Shown: positions 33,569 to 42,628 of the stretch, piece by piece
Position numbering within the stretch: the first letter of the stretch is position 1
Layout: every line of letters begins with the position of its first letter
Origin: Oribacterium sp. KHPX15
Lineage (GTDB): Bacteria > Bacillota > Clostridia > Lachnospirales > Lachnospiraceae
Length of the DNA stretch: 64,000 nucleotides
Assembly: GCF_900107835.1 (NCBI RefSeq)
Contig: NZ_FNRG01000009.1
Location: 1 to 64,000, forward strand
Reading direction: 5' to 3'
Notes under the pieces: generated by a model
Database searches by the model: none
The model's input: only the letters and a program-made list of their open reading frames with translations
What the model was told of the DNA's origin: nothing
Program-made: the position numbers and the translations under genes

Positions 33569-35224
33569 TTAATTCCATGTAATCGGTGTAGGACGCCTTG
33601 TATCAAAAACAGTTTTTGCATCCAGAATATCTGAAAGCTTGTTGTCTTCACCTGAATAGTCCATCCACAATCTGTAACCATCCAGGTTACGACGACCCTG
33701 TCTTACTGCGTCCTCAGTATACTGAACCCATACAGGATTTGAGTCAACATTACAGAAATAATCAAATCCCGCAGCCTTAAGCATATTGAACTTGTCATTT
33801 TCCGTTGTATAGGGATGCCAGTCTCCTATATCTGCACCAAAAGGATAAAGGATGATATCGCAGTTACCGGGCATAAGTGACTCAACATTACGCTCCCATC
33901 TGTCAGTATCTCTCTGAAGGTCTGCAAGCTCTCTATTAGTAAAGTTGATGTGACCCCAGCTGTGGGAAGCAAGCTCATAACCATCATCCACAAGAGCCTG
34001 GAAAAGCTTCTTTACAGTCTCTCTGTCTTCCGCAATGTTTGGATTGGCCTTCATTTTCGGATCACGATTCTCAGAAGACTCGTCATAGGTTTCATCCGTA
34101 CGATAACCGAGGACTCCATTGTAGCCTGTAAATGCCATGATAGCCTTTGCTCCTCTGTAGGAGAAATCAGGATGAGCCTCAACAAAGTTATCAAGTATAG
34201 GAACTATATCATAATCACCGATGGAAACATTACCCTCTGCGTCTGTGTACTGGAGCTTCAGCTTGCCGTTCTCATCGAGAACCATCTTGTCCGCAAAGCC
34301 CTTACCTTCCATATACTCATAGTAACAAACATCATCCTCAGACATTACAAAGGCTTTCTTACCTTCAGGAAGCATTATCTGCTTCTTCACCATCTTTCTG
34401 GTACCATCTTCCTGTGTCTGCATCTCAGCCATATCATGAAGACCAACAAGAACATATCCTCTGTCATACATCTGCTGAAGGATAGCCTCAAACTCAGGAA
34501 TGGTGGTCATTACCTGATTGAAATCCTTACCGGCTGCATCGTTTGTAAAAGCTCTGTCAGTATCCTGGCAAAGAATATGGAAGAAAACGTGTGTTATCTG
34601 GGAGTTGTCAAAAGGAACACATGCTGCCTTCTGAGCTTCATACTCCTGTATCTTTGCCTGTACTTCAGGACTCTCTGCATATTCCGATGTACTTAATGTC
34701 TCTACCGCAGCATCATAGTCATACATCATAGCCTGTCTGTCGCTCTGTGCTATGAGTTCCGTAAGAACTATAGCAGGATCTTCCTCTGCGGGAGCGGTTG
34801 TCTCTGCTTCAGATTCAGCAGCCGCTGTAGTTTCAGTTTTTTCACTGTTTCCGGATTTTCCGAAAACAGATGATAAATTAAGTTTTCCTGTTCCGATAAA
34901 TATGCCAAGCACCAGTAACAATATGATGTCTACCGCAATTATTGTATATGTGATGCGTTTCATCTTACGTTTTCTCGAACGTTCTCTGTGACGGCTTCTG
35001 ATTTCTTCACGTCTTCTTTGAAGCTGTTCTTCAAATGCTCTTTCATCCATAGGATCATCATTCAAATCCGAAGCATTGTTTAATCCATAATTATTATCCT
35101 TATGATAAGATGGTTCCTGTCTCTGTTTCTGACCGGATCCTTCCGGGTTTATGCGTGTTACATTATCTATGATATCGTCATCACGATTCTGGCTGTTATT
35201 TCTTGAATAATTTTTCAGGCTCAT
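33569..35224 (-). CDS. Membrane-anchored polysaccharide deacetylase
   Basis: A 551-residue NodB-fold carbohydrate esterase (CE4). The cytoplasmic N-terminus of about 90 residues is charged with basic stretches (RRREEIRSRHRERSRKRKMK), followed by one membrane helix (about 93-113) and an extracellular region. A Thr/Ala/Glu-rich linker precedes the catalytic domain. The acid motif is FVMSEDDVCYYEY instead of the usual TFDDG, and metal-site LASHSWGHINFTN and YPFGAD are present. Deacetylation of peptidoglycan or cell-wall glycan is expected. GAGG precedes the ATG. It is alone, divergent from degV. Confidence 0.85.
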   Translation of the reverse strand: MSLKNYSRNNSQNRDDDIIDNVTRINPEGSGQKQRQEPSYHKDNNYGLNNASDLNDDPMDERAFEEQLQRRREEIRSRHRERSRKRKMKRITYTIIAVDIILLLVLGIFIGTGKLNLSSVFGKSGNSEKTETTAAAESEAETTAPAEEDPAIVLTELIAQSDRQAMMYDYDAAVETLSTSEYAESPEVQAKIQEYEAQKAACVPFDNSQITHVFFHILCQDTDRAFTNDAAGKDFNQVMTTIPEFEAILQQMYDRGYVLVGLHDMAEMQTQEDGTRKMVKKQIMLPEGKKAFVMSEDDVCYYEYMEGKGFADKMVLDENGKLKLQYTDAEGNVSIGDYDIVPILDNFVEAHPDFSYRGAKAIMAFTGYNGVLGYRTDETYDESSENRDPKMKANPNIAEDRETVKKLFQALVDDGYELASHSWGHINFTNRELADLQRDTDRWERNVESLMPGNCDIILYPFGADIGDWHPYTTENDKFNMLKAAGFDYFCNVDSNPVWVQYTEDAVRQGRRNLDGYRLWMDYSGEDNKLSDILDAKTVFDTRRPTPITWN

Positions 35225-35302
35225 TTATCCATAACCTCATCCGTTAAATTTAGTACATACGGTTTTTAATTTTAACGCTAATTCACCTTAAGGGCAAGGT
35301 CA

Positions 35303-35330
35303 TTGACATGGTTTTCTCATTTGCTATAAT
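35303..35330 (+). promoter_or_regulatory. Consensus promoter of degV
   Basis: TTGACA (35303-35308), 16-base spacer and TATAAT (35325-35330). The predicted transcript starts near 35337, which excludes start codons further upstream and leaves a 5' leader of about 34 bases with an AACTACGT half-site. Confidence 0.75.
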
Positions 35331-35370
35331 ATGTAGTAATGAAAACTACGTCATGAAACGTGGAGGTAAT

Positions 35371-36228
35371 ATGGATTATAGAATTATTGCTGACAGCTGT
35401 TGTGATCTGACACCGGAGCTTAAGGCAGACGGCCATTTTTTGATCGTTCCCCTTACTCTTGAGATAGGTTCATCCTATTCTGTTATTGATGATGAGAGTT
35501 TTGATCAGACGGATTTTCTTAAACGGTCAAGAGAATCACGTGAAGGTGCCAAGACTGCATGTCCTTCTCCGGAAGCCTACAAGCAGGCAATCGTTGACAG
35601 TGATGCAGACGAAGTTTATATATTAACCATTTCAGAACATCTTTCAGGTTCTTATCAGGCTGCTGTTGTGGGCGCACAAATGTATGAAGAAGAGTTCCCT
35701 GACAGTAACAAAAAGATAAAAGTATTCAGCTCCGACGCAGCAACCGCAGGCGAGCTGAATCTCTGTATAAGTGTACAGGAGCTTAAAGAAGCCGGTAAAA
35801 GCTTTGACGAGGTTGTAACCCTTATTGAGGAAAAGATACAAACCATGCAGATTTTATTTGTGCTTGGGTCTCTGGAAAATCTTCGTAAAAATGGACGACT
35901 TTCCGCAGTGAAGGTATTTATGGCTACTGCCCTTAATATAAAACCTGTAATGGTTGCAATTCATGGAGTTATACATAAGCTCGAACAGCAAAGAGGTGTC
36001 AACAAGGCCATCAAACGTATGGTTCAGCTGGCAATCGAGCGTGTTGGAGGTCCCGAAAACACCAAGGATAAGCTTTTAACCATCACACACGTTAATTGTC
36101 CTGAACGTGCAGAATATGTTAAAGAAGAGCTTCTGAAACTTGCCAGCTTCAGAAGGATCGTCATCGCGGACACCATGGGTGTTTCCACAATATATGCCGA
36201 AGATGGCGGAGTTGTAATCGCTATATAA
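35371..36228 (+). CDS. DegV-family fatty acid-binding protein
   Basis: A 285-residue lipid-binding protein of the DegV/FakB type. The beginning MDYRIIADSCCDLTPELK is the family signature (ADSxxDL), and ILTISEHLSGSYQAAVVGAQ shows the ligand-site Ser-rich loop. FakB proteins deliver exogenous fatty acids to a kinase (FakA); the kinase gene is not in the window. The ATG at 35371 has GGAGG four bases upstream and is consistent with the promoter at 35303-35330. It is monocistronic, ending at the hairpin at 36298-36355. Confidence 0.93.
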   Translation: MDYRIIADSCCDLTPELKADGHFLIVPLTLEIGSSYSVIDDESFDQTDFLKRSRESREGAKTACPSPEAYKQAIVDSDADEVYILTISEHLSGSYQAAVVGAQMYEEEFPDSNKKIKVFSSDAATAGELNLCISVQELKEAGKSFDEVVTLIEEKIQTMQILFVLGSLENLRKNGRLSAVKVFMATALNIKPVMVAIHGVIHKLEQQRGVNKAIKRMVQLAIERVGGPENTKDKLLTITHVNCPERAEYVKEELLKLASFRRIVIADTMGVSTIYAEDGGVVIAI

Positions 36229-36297
36229 GTAGAGAATCTTATGTTTCGTTAATAGACTGTCGGCTTCCACATTTTAAAATCTTGGTTTAGAAATAAC

Positions 36298-36355
36298 AAG
36301 GACAGGATAGACATTATAATCCATAAACGGATTTAACATCTATCCTGTCCTTTTT
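36298..36355. terminator. Bidirectional terminator between degV and the foldase gene
   Basis: AAGGACAGGATAGA pairs with TCTATCCTGTCCTT over a 27-base loop and is followed by TTTTT on the plus side. The minus side has AA-rich complement. It serves degV on plus and the PrsA-like gene on minus. Confidence 0.8.
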
Positions 36356-36377
36356 AAATGAAATATAATTTAGATGA

Positions 36378-37361
36378 TCATTCTAAGATTACATTTTCAT
36401 CAAACAATGAAAAGAAATTCTCAGCTTTACTATCGCTACCTGTAGACAAGTCTATATTTTTCCAGAATTCAGATCTGAACCTGATGATATGTTCATCGGT
36501 ATAGCCATTAAATGTCTTAAAAAAAGCCTCTGTCTTTCTGGCATTCTGTATAAGGACTTTATTTTCGGCGGTAGCTTCCTCATCGTAGGAATTGATACAT
36601 TTTATGATGTGAAACTTTCCGTCCTGCTCGATAACACCGGATATCTCGCCCTGTTCAAGGGCAAAGGCCGCATTGAATCGTGCGTTTTGTTCTTCAGCTC
36701 TTGAAATTGTCTTTTCAATTTCTGTATCTTCGCTGTTCTGTCTCGCATAGTATGCAAAGTTGGCGCCTTTGACATTAACCTTTTCGAGAAGATCATCTGC
36801 GGCTGCTTTATCTGAAACTATGATTTCCTGAATCCTTATGACCTTAACATCGGCATCTGCTATTTCTTCATCTTCTTCGGACACAAAGTACTGGGCTGTT
36901 TTACAGGCCAGAAAATATTCGTTATACATGGTGATGACATCTTCAAGCGTACAGTTTCCCATAATGTTTTTGTCCGCTTCCGTAAGTCCGTCATAGAATT
37001 CACCGGAAATTCTTCTTATGGTATCCATATCGGCTGTAGATGCAACGATACCGGTCTCTTTAGCTATAAGGTTTAATGTTTTTATATCCTCAAGAAACTC
37101 CTTCATCCTGGAAACAAAATAAGGTCCGTAGGAGGTCTCAAGTTCACCTTCAAGCGGCAGCTCCCAAATAGCTGTGCCTAAAGCATTTTGATATCTGTTC
37201 CTTTCGGAAAACAAAACCAGTCTGCACTGAGCTTCCGTATACTCATCAATGGCTTCTGTCCTGCCGGTTATCTCAACACCTTTACACGAAACTAAGCTGC
37301 ATGCCAAAAGCATGCAGCTCAGTAAATACAATATCGTTCTTTTTAATCTTGTAATAATCAT
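36378..37361 (-). CDS. PrsA-like peptidylprolyl isomerase lipoprotein
   Basis: A 327-residue lipoprotein (lipobox LVSC) predicted to assist folding of exported proteins outside the membrane. After a helical SurA/PrsA-like N-domain comes a parvulin-type domain: IRIQEIIVSDKAAADDLLEK, FAYYARQNSED, EISGVIEQDGKFHIIKCINS. The usual GG or GxLG signature of parvulins is degenerate, so isomerase activity is uncertain. The ATG at 37361 has no good ribosome site and is 22 bases after the PAP2-like gene. It ends the glgA, PAP2-like, prsA-like group on the minus strand. Confidence 0.8.
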   Translation of the reverse strand: MIITRLKRTILYLLSCMLLACSLVSCKGVEITGRTEAIDEYTEAQCRLVLFSERNRYQNALGTAIWELPLEGELETSYGPYFVSRMKEFLEDIKTLNLIAKETGIVASTADMDTIRRISGEFYDGLTEADKNIMGNCTLEDVITMYNEYFLACKTAQYFVSEEDEEIADADVKVIRIQEIIVSDKAAADDLLEKVNVKGANFAYYARQNSEDTEIEKTISRAEEQNARFNAAFALEQGEISGVIEQDGKFHIIKCINSYDEEATAENKVLIQNARKTEAFFKTFNGYTDEHIIRFRSEFWKNIDLSTGSDSKAENFFSLFDENVILE

Positions 37362-37383
37362 ATGTTGTTTAGTATCGTAATCC

Positions 37384-37842
37384 TCAATATCTTGTCTTTA
37401 CCGAAAAGGCTACCAGGATACCCAGAAGAGCTCCCATAAGCACCTGCAATGGAGTATGTCCGACATATTCCTTGAGTTTCATCTCAAACTCTTCCGGTTT
37501 CCAGTTAAAGGGGTTATCTTCCAACATTTTATTGAGAAGAACAGCCTGTTTTCCCGTCTCTCTCCTGACTCCCGTAGCATCATACATAACAACACTTGCA
37601 AGCACAAAGCATATGGCAAAAATCGATGAGGATACACCATGTTCTATGGCTGCCGCTGTAGTCATTGAAACCACAAAAGCAGAGTGACTGGAAGGCATGC
37701 CTCCTGATCCTGTCATCCTTTCCCAGTTGATGCTTTTATTAAAATAAGCATCAATCATGGTTTTTAAAACCTGCGCCAGAAACCATGAACTGATCGCAGT
37801 TACAAGCATATAATTATCTAACAACTCAACTATAAAATCCAT
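37384..37842 (-). CDS. Divergent PAP2-family membrane protein (YuiD type)
   Basis: A 152-residue membrane protein of the DivPAP2 (DUF212) family. It has the signature GSGGMPSSHSAFVVSMTTAA and VMYDATGVRRETGKQA, and four membrane helices. The family resembles phosphatidic acid phosphatases, but the active site is divergent and function is unproven. It lies six bases after glgA, with an AGGAT ribosome-like site inside the end of that gene, so translation is coupled. It is followed by the PrsA-like gene. Confidence 0.9.
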   Translation of the reverse strand: MDFIVELLDNYMLVTAISSWFLAQVLKTMIDAYFNKSINWERMTGSGGMPSSHSAFVVSMTTAAAIEHGVSSSIFAICFVLASVVMYDATGVRRETGKQAVLLNKMLEDNPFNWKPEEFEMKLKEYVGHTPLQVLMGALLGILVAFSVKTRY

Positions 37843-37848
37843 CTAAAA

Positions 37849-39294
37849 TTAATATCCTATCAACCAATCATATAATTCCTGATACTTCATTGCAGAAGTT
37901 CTCCATGAGTAATCGGTTGCCATGGCACGATCTACCATCTTGTTCCAATCACGCTTACGATCATAGTAGATCTTCTCTGCATAACGTATCGTATTGAGCA
38001 TTTCATGAGCATTGTAATTGGTGAAGGAGAATCCTGTTCCCTTATCCTCGTACTCATTGAACGGCTCTACTGTATCTCTCAGACCACCTGTTTCTCTGAC
38101 GATAGGAACAGTTCCGTATCTAAGTGCGATAAGCTGTGAAAGACCGCATGGCTCAAAAAGTGAAGGCATGAGGTACGCATCACATGCACCATAAATCTTA
38201 TGGCTTATTTCATTGGAATAATAAATCTGAGCAGATACCTTATTACTGTACTTCCAGCCGTAATGACGGAACATATTCTCATACTTCTCATCACCGGTTC
38301 CGAGAACCACAAACTGGATATCGTCCTGGCAAAGCTCGTCCATGATACACTCAACGAGATCAAGTCCCTTCTGGTCGGTAAGTCTGGATACGATACCGAT
38401 CATCATCTTGCCGGGATCTACATCCATATTCCAGTCCTGCTGAAGAGCCTTCTTGTTTCTCGCTTTTTCTTTGCGGAAATTCTTTGCACCGTAATTGAAA
38501 TTCAGATATTTATCAGTCTCCGGATTCCACTCATCATAATCAATTCCGTTAACGATACCGCGGAGATCATGCTCTCTTGCTCTGAGAAGTCCATCGAGAC
38601 CTTCTCCGTAGAATGGCATCTTTATTTCTTCTGCGTAGGTATCGGAAACTGTTGTGATGGCATCAGCATAAACTATACCACCCTTAAGGAGGTTGCCATC
38701 CTTCTTGCATTCCATCTTATCGGAGGTGAAATAGTAATCACTTAACTGAGTAAATCTCTGAATAGTCTTTACATCCCATACACCCTGGAACTTAAGGTTA
38801 TGGATGGTGATAACTGACTTGATGGAGCGATAGAACTCTCCGCCTGCGAACTTATCATGTAAAAGTACAGGTACGAGACCGGTCTGCCAGTCATGGCAAT
38901 GAATCAGATCAGGATGCCAGTCAAGTAATGGTAATGCTGAAAGAGCTGCATAACAGAAGAAGCAGAACTTCTCAAGATCCCAATACCAGTCTCCATAAGG
39001 TCTGTCTCCGGAGAAATATGACTCATTATCAATAAAGTAATAGGTCACTCCGTCTTTTTCATATTTGAGAACACCTACATAGCGGGACTGCCCTAGATAA
39101 TCCATGTAAAAGTGTGTAACATACTCCATCTTCTGACGCCATTCCCATGGAATGCACATGTACTTAGGAATCATTACACGACAATCATAGTAACGCTTAT
39201 CGATGGTCTTAGGAAGAGAACCAACAACATCGGCAAGTCCGCCGGTTTTGATAAAAGGAACAGACTCCGATGCAAGCATCAATACATTCTTCAT
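37849..39294 (-). CDS. glgA: Glycogen synthase (ADP-glucose type)
   Basis: Transfers glucose from ADP-glucose to glycogen; 481 residues, GT5 family. The start at 39294 (MKNVLMLASESVPFIKTGGL) follows GGAGG. KTGGLADVVGSLPK is the ADP-glucose site; IHNLKFQG, GIVSRLTDQKGLDL and FEPCGLSQLIALRYGTVPI are later GT5 motifs. The C-terminal domain is complete. No other glycogen genes (glgB, glgC, glgP) are adjacent; they must be elsewhere. It follows recN by 85 bases and may start a new unit; I see no clear terminator between them. Confidence 0.95.
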   Translation of the reverse strand: MKNVLMLASESVPFIKTGGLADVVGSLPKTIDKRYYDCRVMIPKYMCIPWEWRQKMEYVTHFYMDYLGQSRYVGVLKYEKDGVTYYFIDNESYFSGDRPYGDWYWDLEKFCFFCYAALSALPLLDWHPDLIHCHDWQTGLVPVLLHDKFAGGEFYRSIKSVITIHNLKFQGVWDVKTIQRFTQLSDYYFTSDKMECKKDGNLLKGGIVYADAITTVSDTYAEEIKMPFYGEGLDGLLRAREHDLRGIVNGIDYDEWNPETDKYLNFNYGAKNFRKEKARNKKALQQDWNMDVDPGKMMIGIVSRLTDQKGLDLVECIMDELCQDDIQFVVLGTGDEKYENMFRHYGWKYSNKVSAQIYYSNEISHKIYGACDAYLMPSLFEPCGLSQLIALRYGTVPIVRETGGLRDTVEPFNEYEDKGTGFSFTNYNAHEMLNTIRYAEKIYYDRKRDWNKMVDRAMATDYSWRTSAMKYQELYDWLIGY

Positions 39295-39378
39295 ATTTTT
39301 GCAGCCTCCCAACTTGTATTATGTGGTTGTTGTATCATCTTATTTAACTTAAGAATTAACACAATATAACTTCTTTTA

Positions 39379-41043
39379 TTATACTTCTTTCAATGTGTCA
39401 TTAGCAAGGTTTTTAAGCTCCCTGGCATTGGCAAGAACAGCATCTGTAACTCTTCCTCCGGCAAGAAGTCTTGCAAGCTCCATGACAGATTCATCATCTG
39501 TAAGTCTTTTGATATCTGTATGTGTATGTCCGTCCTCGGAAAGCTTCTCGATACAGAAATGAACACCCGCTTTTGCCGCGATCTGAGGCAGATGAGTTAT
39601 CAATATAACCTGATGATTCTGAGCTATCTTTTTAAGCTTTTCAGATACCTTCTCTGCTGTTCTTCCGGAGATGCCGGTATCTATCTCATCGAAAATAAGA
39701 GTCGGTATCTCATCTGTATCAGCCAGCACTGTTTTGATGGAAAGCATGATACGACTCAGCTCACCGCCGGATGCAACTTCACTTAAAGGTCTCACCGGTT
39801 CTCCCGGGTTCAGGCTGACAACAAAATGTACCTCATCCTTTCCGTTGGAGCCGGGTTCCTTCAGCTCTGAAAATGCCATATCAAAACGAACATCCAGGAA
39901 TCCCATTTCAGTCATCTCGGTACGTATCCTGTCACACAGTATCTCTGCACCTTTTTTTCTTTTCGCTGTCAGCTCTTCGCAAAGCTTTAATAGTTCTGTT
40001 TCGGATTTTTTCAGTGCCTTTTGGCACTTCTCTCTTTCCTCATCATAATCTTCCAGTAATCTGAGTCTTTCCTGTTTCTTTACGAGAGCAGCTTCGGCTT
40101 TTTCGACTGTGCCGCCATACTTCGCCATAACTCCCCGGATATAATCAAGTCGCTCTGTGATCTCCTGAAAGTCTTCCTCGTCAAAATCATTATTATCGAG
40201 ATAATGATCCAGGTCCCTTATGGTATCTTCGGAAATTGACTGAAGGTCATAAAGACTGTCACTTATGTTCTGCAGACTTTCATCATAATTTAATGCATCC
40301 TGTATGGACTTTATGGCTGTACTGAAATCAACCTCATCCATTACAGCTCTTGCCTTCTGAACAGAACCGTAGATTTTTTGTATATTCTGGTATTTCTTGT
40401 ATTTCTGGGCCAGCTCCTCCTCTTCGCCTTCCTTAAGTTCTGCCTTCTCGATGTCATCGATTTCAAACTTAAGGAAATCCAGTTCCCGGAGTCTTTCGGC
40501 TTCGTTCATATCAAAACCCGAAAGCTTATCCTTTAGCGCGGTGTATTCATGATATTTATCGCTTATGTCTTTTCTTAAGTCCGAAGTATCCTTTATCTGG
40601 AAATCATCAAGGACCTTAAGATGATAACCATCCCTTAGCAAAGACTGGTGTTCATGCTGTCCGTGAATGTCTATCAGAAGTTCGGCAACCTTCCTAAGCT
40701 TCGAAAGAGTTGCGGTTTCATCATTAATCTTAATCTCCGACCTTGTGTTGGAGATCTTTCTTTTGATGATTATCTGGCCGTCCTCCGGCTCAACATCAAG
40801 AGCACGCATCTCTGCTTCCTGATGTTCACTGAGCCCTCCGAAAACCATTTCGACGAAGCCGGATTCCTTTCCGCTTCTAATCATATCTTTGCTTCCTTTG
40901 GAACCAAGACACAGATTTATGGATCCAATCAATATGGACTTACCTGCACCGGTTTCACCTGTAAGGATATTGAGCCCCGGTCCGAACTCAACCTCCGCAG
41001 AATCAATCAGTGCAAGATCTTTTACATGTAGATGATATAGCAT
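39379..41043 (-). CDS. recN: DNA repair protein RecN
   Basis: SMC-like ATPase of 554 residues for recombinational repair. Walker A is GETGAGKS, the signature is VASGGELSRIMLS and Walker B is TLIFDEIDTGISG. The centre is two long coiled-coil arms. Start at 41043 is chosen because GAGGAG is five bases upstream of that ATG, and the sequence then opens MLYHLHVKDLALIDSAEVEF as in other RecN proteins. It is the last gene of the asp23-to-recN block, 49 bases after argR. This order (argR, recN) is standard in Firmicutes. Confidence 0.96.
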   Translation of the reverse strand: MLYHLHVKDLALIDSAEVEFGPGLNILTGETGAGKSILIGSINLCLGSKGSKDMIRSGKESGFVEMVFGGLSEHQEAEMRALDVEPEDGQIIIKRKISNTRSEIKINDETATLSKLRKVAELLIDIHGQHEHQSLLRDGYHLKVLDDFQIKDTSDLRKDISDKYHEYTALKDKLSGFDMNEAERLRELDFLKFEIDDIEKAELKEGEEEELAQKYKKYQNIQKIYGSVQKARAVMDEVDFSTAIKSIQDALNYDESLQNISDSLYDLQSISEDTIRDLDHYLDNNDFDEEDFQEITERLDYIRGVMAKYGGTVEKAEAALVKKQERLRLLEDYDEEREKCQKALKKSETELLKLCEELTAKRKKGAEILCDRIRTEMTEMGFLDVRFDMAFSELKEPGSNGKDEVHFVVSLNPGEPVRPLSEVASGGELSRIMLSIKTVLADTDEIPTLIFDEIDTGISGRTAEKVSEKLKKIAQNHQVILITHLPQIAAKAGVHFCIEKLSEDGHTHTDIKRLTDDESVMELARLLAGGRVTDAVLANARELKNLANDTLKEV

Positions 41044-41092
41044 TTTGTCTCCTCTTTTCAGTTGATTTATCATCCGTAAATATCATAAGAAA

Positions 41093-41542
41093 TCAGCCCA
41101 TTATTTCCTGGATACGTTTCTTTATGTCTTCCGCATCCTGGGCATTTTTCATGGCACACATAATGGTATCATCTCCCGCAAGTGTACCGACAATCTTCTC
41201 AAGTCTGAACTGGTCCAATGCCGCAGCAACTGCATTGGCCATGCCTGACATGGTACGGATAACCAGAAGGTTTCCTGCTGTATCCATGCTCATGAGAGCT
41301 TCCCTCAGAACCCGTATATATTTCTCAGAGTATACCTGTTCCTCTTTTTCGATGATCTGGTAGTACTGGACTCCGTCATTGCCCGCAACCTTACTGAGCT
41401 TAAGCTCCTTAATATCTCTTGATACAGTTGCCTGAGTAACCTTATATCCTTCTTTTATCAGAATATCCGCAAGCTCTTCCTGTGTACCTATGCGCATGCG
41501 ACCAACAAGCTCAATTATTTTCTGGTGCCGTGATTTCTTCAT
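41093..41542 (-). CDS. argR: Arginine repressor ArgR/AhrC
   Basis: Arginine-responsive DNA-binding regulator of 149 residues. The N-terminal winged HTH is seen in RHQKIIELVGRMRIGTQEEL and GYKVTQATVSRDIKELKL; the C-terminal hexamer and arginine-binding part has the motif GTLAGDDTIMCAMKN. GGAGAG precedes the ATG. It is a likely regulator of the arginine genes at 55.7-62.4 kb, where ARG-box-like sites occur in front of argG. It is located between nadK and recN, as in Bacillus. Confidence 0.95.
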   Translation of the reverse strand: MKKSRHQKIIELVGRMRIGTQEELADILIKEGYKVTQATVSRDIKELKLSKVAGNDGVQYYQIIEKEEQVYSEKYIRVLREALMSMDTAGNLLVIRTMSGMANAVAAALDQFRLEKIVGTLAGDDTIMCAMKNAQDAEDIKKRIQEIMG

Positions 41543-41595
41543 CTCAGCTCTCCTTCGTCTGCTTTATCCCGATAGTTTCTGTTATTGTTTAATGG

Positions 41596-42414
41596 TCAGC
41601 GTTCACTGTCCAGCTTTTCCCTTAGAGTCTCAAGGAAGCTTCCTTCTCTTAGTTTTATAAGGGTTGTAAGCTCATTTGCTTTACGTACGGTAACGAGATC
41701 ACCTTCCTGAAGCTCTATCACATGCTCACCGTCAAAGGCCACCATCTCTCCGTGGGATTCGATGGTAATCTCTATACGGCTTGAAGACGGTAACACAACT
41801 GGTCTGCTGCTCGTACTGTGGGCACATATGGGAGTCATGATGATCACCGGTGATCCCGGTGCCACTATAGGTCCTCCTGCAGAAAGATTGTAGGCTGTTG
41901 AGCCTGTGGGGGTGGCAAAAAGAATTCCGTCCGCTATATAGCTGCTTAAAAACTTCCCGTCACAGACAACCGAAAACTTAGTGACCATGATGCCTTTACT
42001 GCGGGTGATTAGTATTTCGTTAAGTGCGGTTCCCCTGCCTATGACTTCACCGTTACGTCTGAGACTTCCGTGGAGCATTCCTCTTACATCTCTCAGATAA
42101 TCATGTCTTATAAGTCTGTCCAGAGCTTCCGGTATCTGTTCCTTTGTGGATACTTCAGTGAGATATCCCAGGTGCCCTGCATTGATACCAAGCATAGGGG
42201 TATCCTGGCCTCTCAGTACTCCGGCAATCCTCAGCATGGTGCCGTCCCCGCCGATGCTGACAATGGCATCAGCATCATTGAAATCGTCTCTTGTGTAATT
42301 TTCCTGAAGAAGGGCCCTGTGATGAACTCCCCTTGAATCAAGGTACTCTTCTACAGTCTTCAGAAAATCCAGAGCTTCTGTTTTACTTTTATTCACAACC
42401 AGTATTACATTCAT
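41596..42414 (-). CDS. nadK: NAD kinase
   Basis: Phosphorylates NAD to NADP; 272 residues. The GGDGT motif (IVSIGGDGTMLRIAG), NAGHLGYLTE, and the substrate loop GSTAYNLSAGGPIV with TPICAHS are all present. The N-terminal Rossmann part is MNVILVVNKSK. Ribosome site is weak (GAG), but the start matches family length. It lies 173 bases after the tlyA stop, across the tandem repeat at 42516-42628. It is in the same direction as tlyA and argR. Confidence 0.95.
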   Translation of the reverse strand: MNVILVVNKSKTEALDFLKTVEEYLDSRGVHHRALLQENYTRDDFNDADAIVSIGGDGTMLRIAGVLRGQDTPMLGINAGHLGYLTEVSTKEQIPEALDRLIRHDYLRDVRGMLHGSLRRNGEVIGRGTALNEILITRSKGIMVTKFSVVCDGKFLSSYIADGILFATPTGSTAYNLSAGGPIVAPGSPVIIMTPICAHSTSSRPVVLPSSSRIEITIESHGEMVAFDGEHVIELQEGDLVTVRKANELTTLIKLREGSFLETLREKLDSER

Positions 42415-42515
42415 GTTAGTCTCGTTTATTATCAGATCTGATTTAGCTTGGCAGTCCCCTGAGATTTTTGTTCTCAGGAAGTATTCTTCAAGCCAGAGTT
42501 ACAGTGGATTATTTT

Positions 42516-42628
42516 TTTATGTCCGGCATATCATATGAAGTATCAACAATCACTTTATGTCCGGAATATCGTGTGACGCATCAATAATCACTTTATATCC
42601 AGCATATCATGTGACGCATCAACGATCT
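42516..42628 (-). repeat. Triple tandem repeat of the tlyA 3' end
   Basis: Three imperfect 38-base units (starting at 42516, 42554 and 42592), the last of which holds the final codons and stop of tlyA. Read on the minus strand each unit would still end in D-[MI]-x-D-I-K followed by a stop: KIVDASHDMLDIK in the gene, then IIDASHDIPDIK, then IVDTSYDMPDIKK. Identity between units is about 80 percent. Confidence 0.85.
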
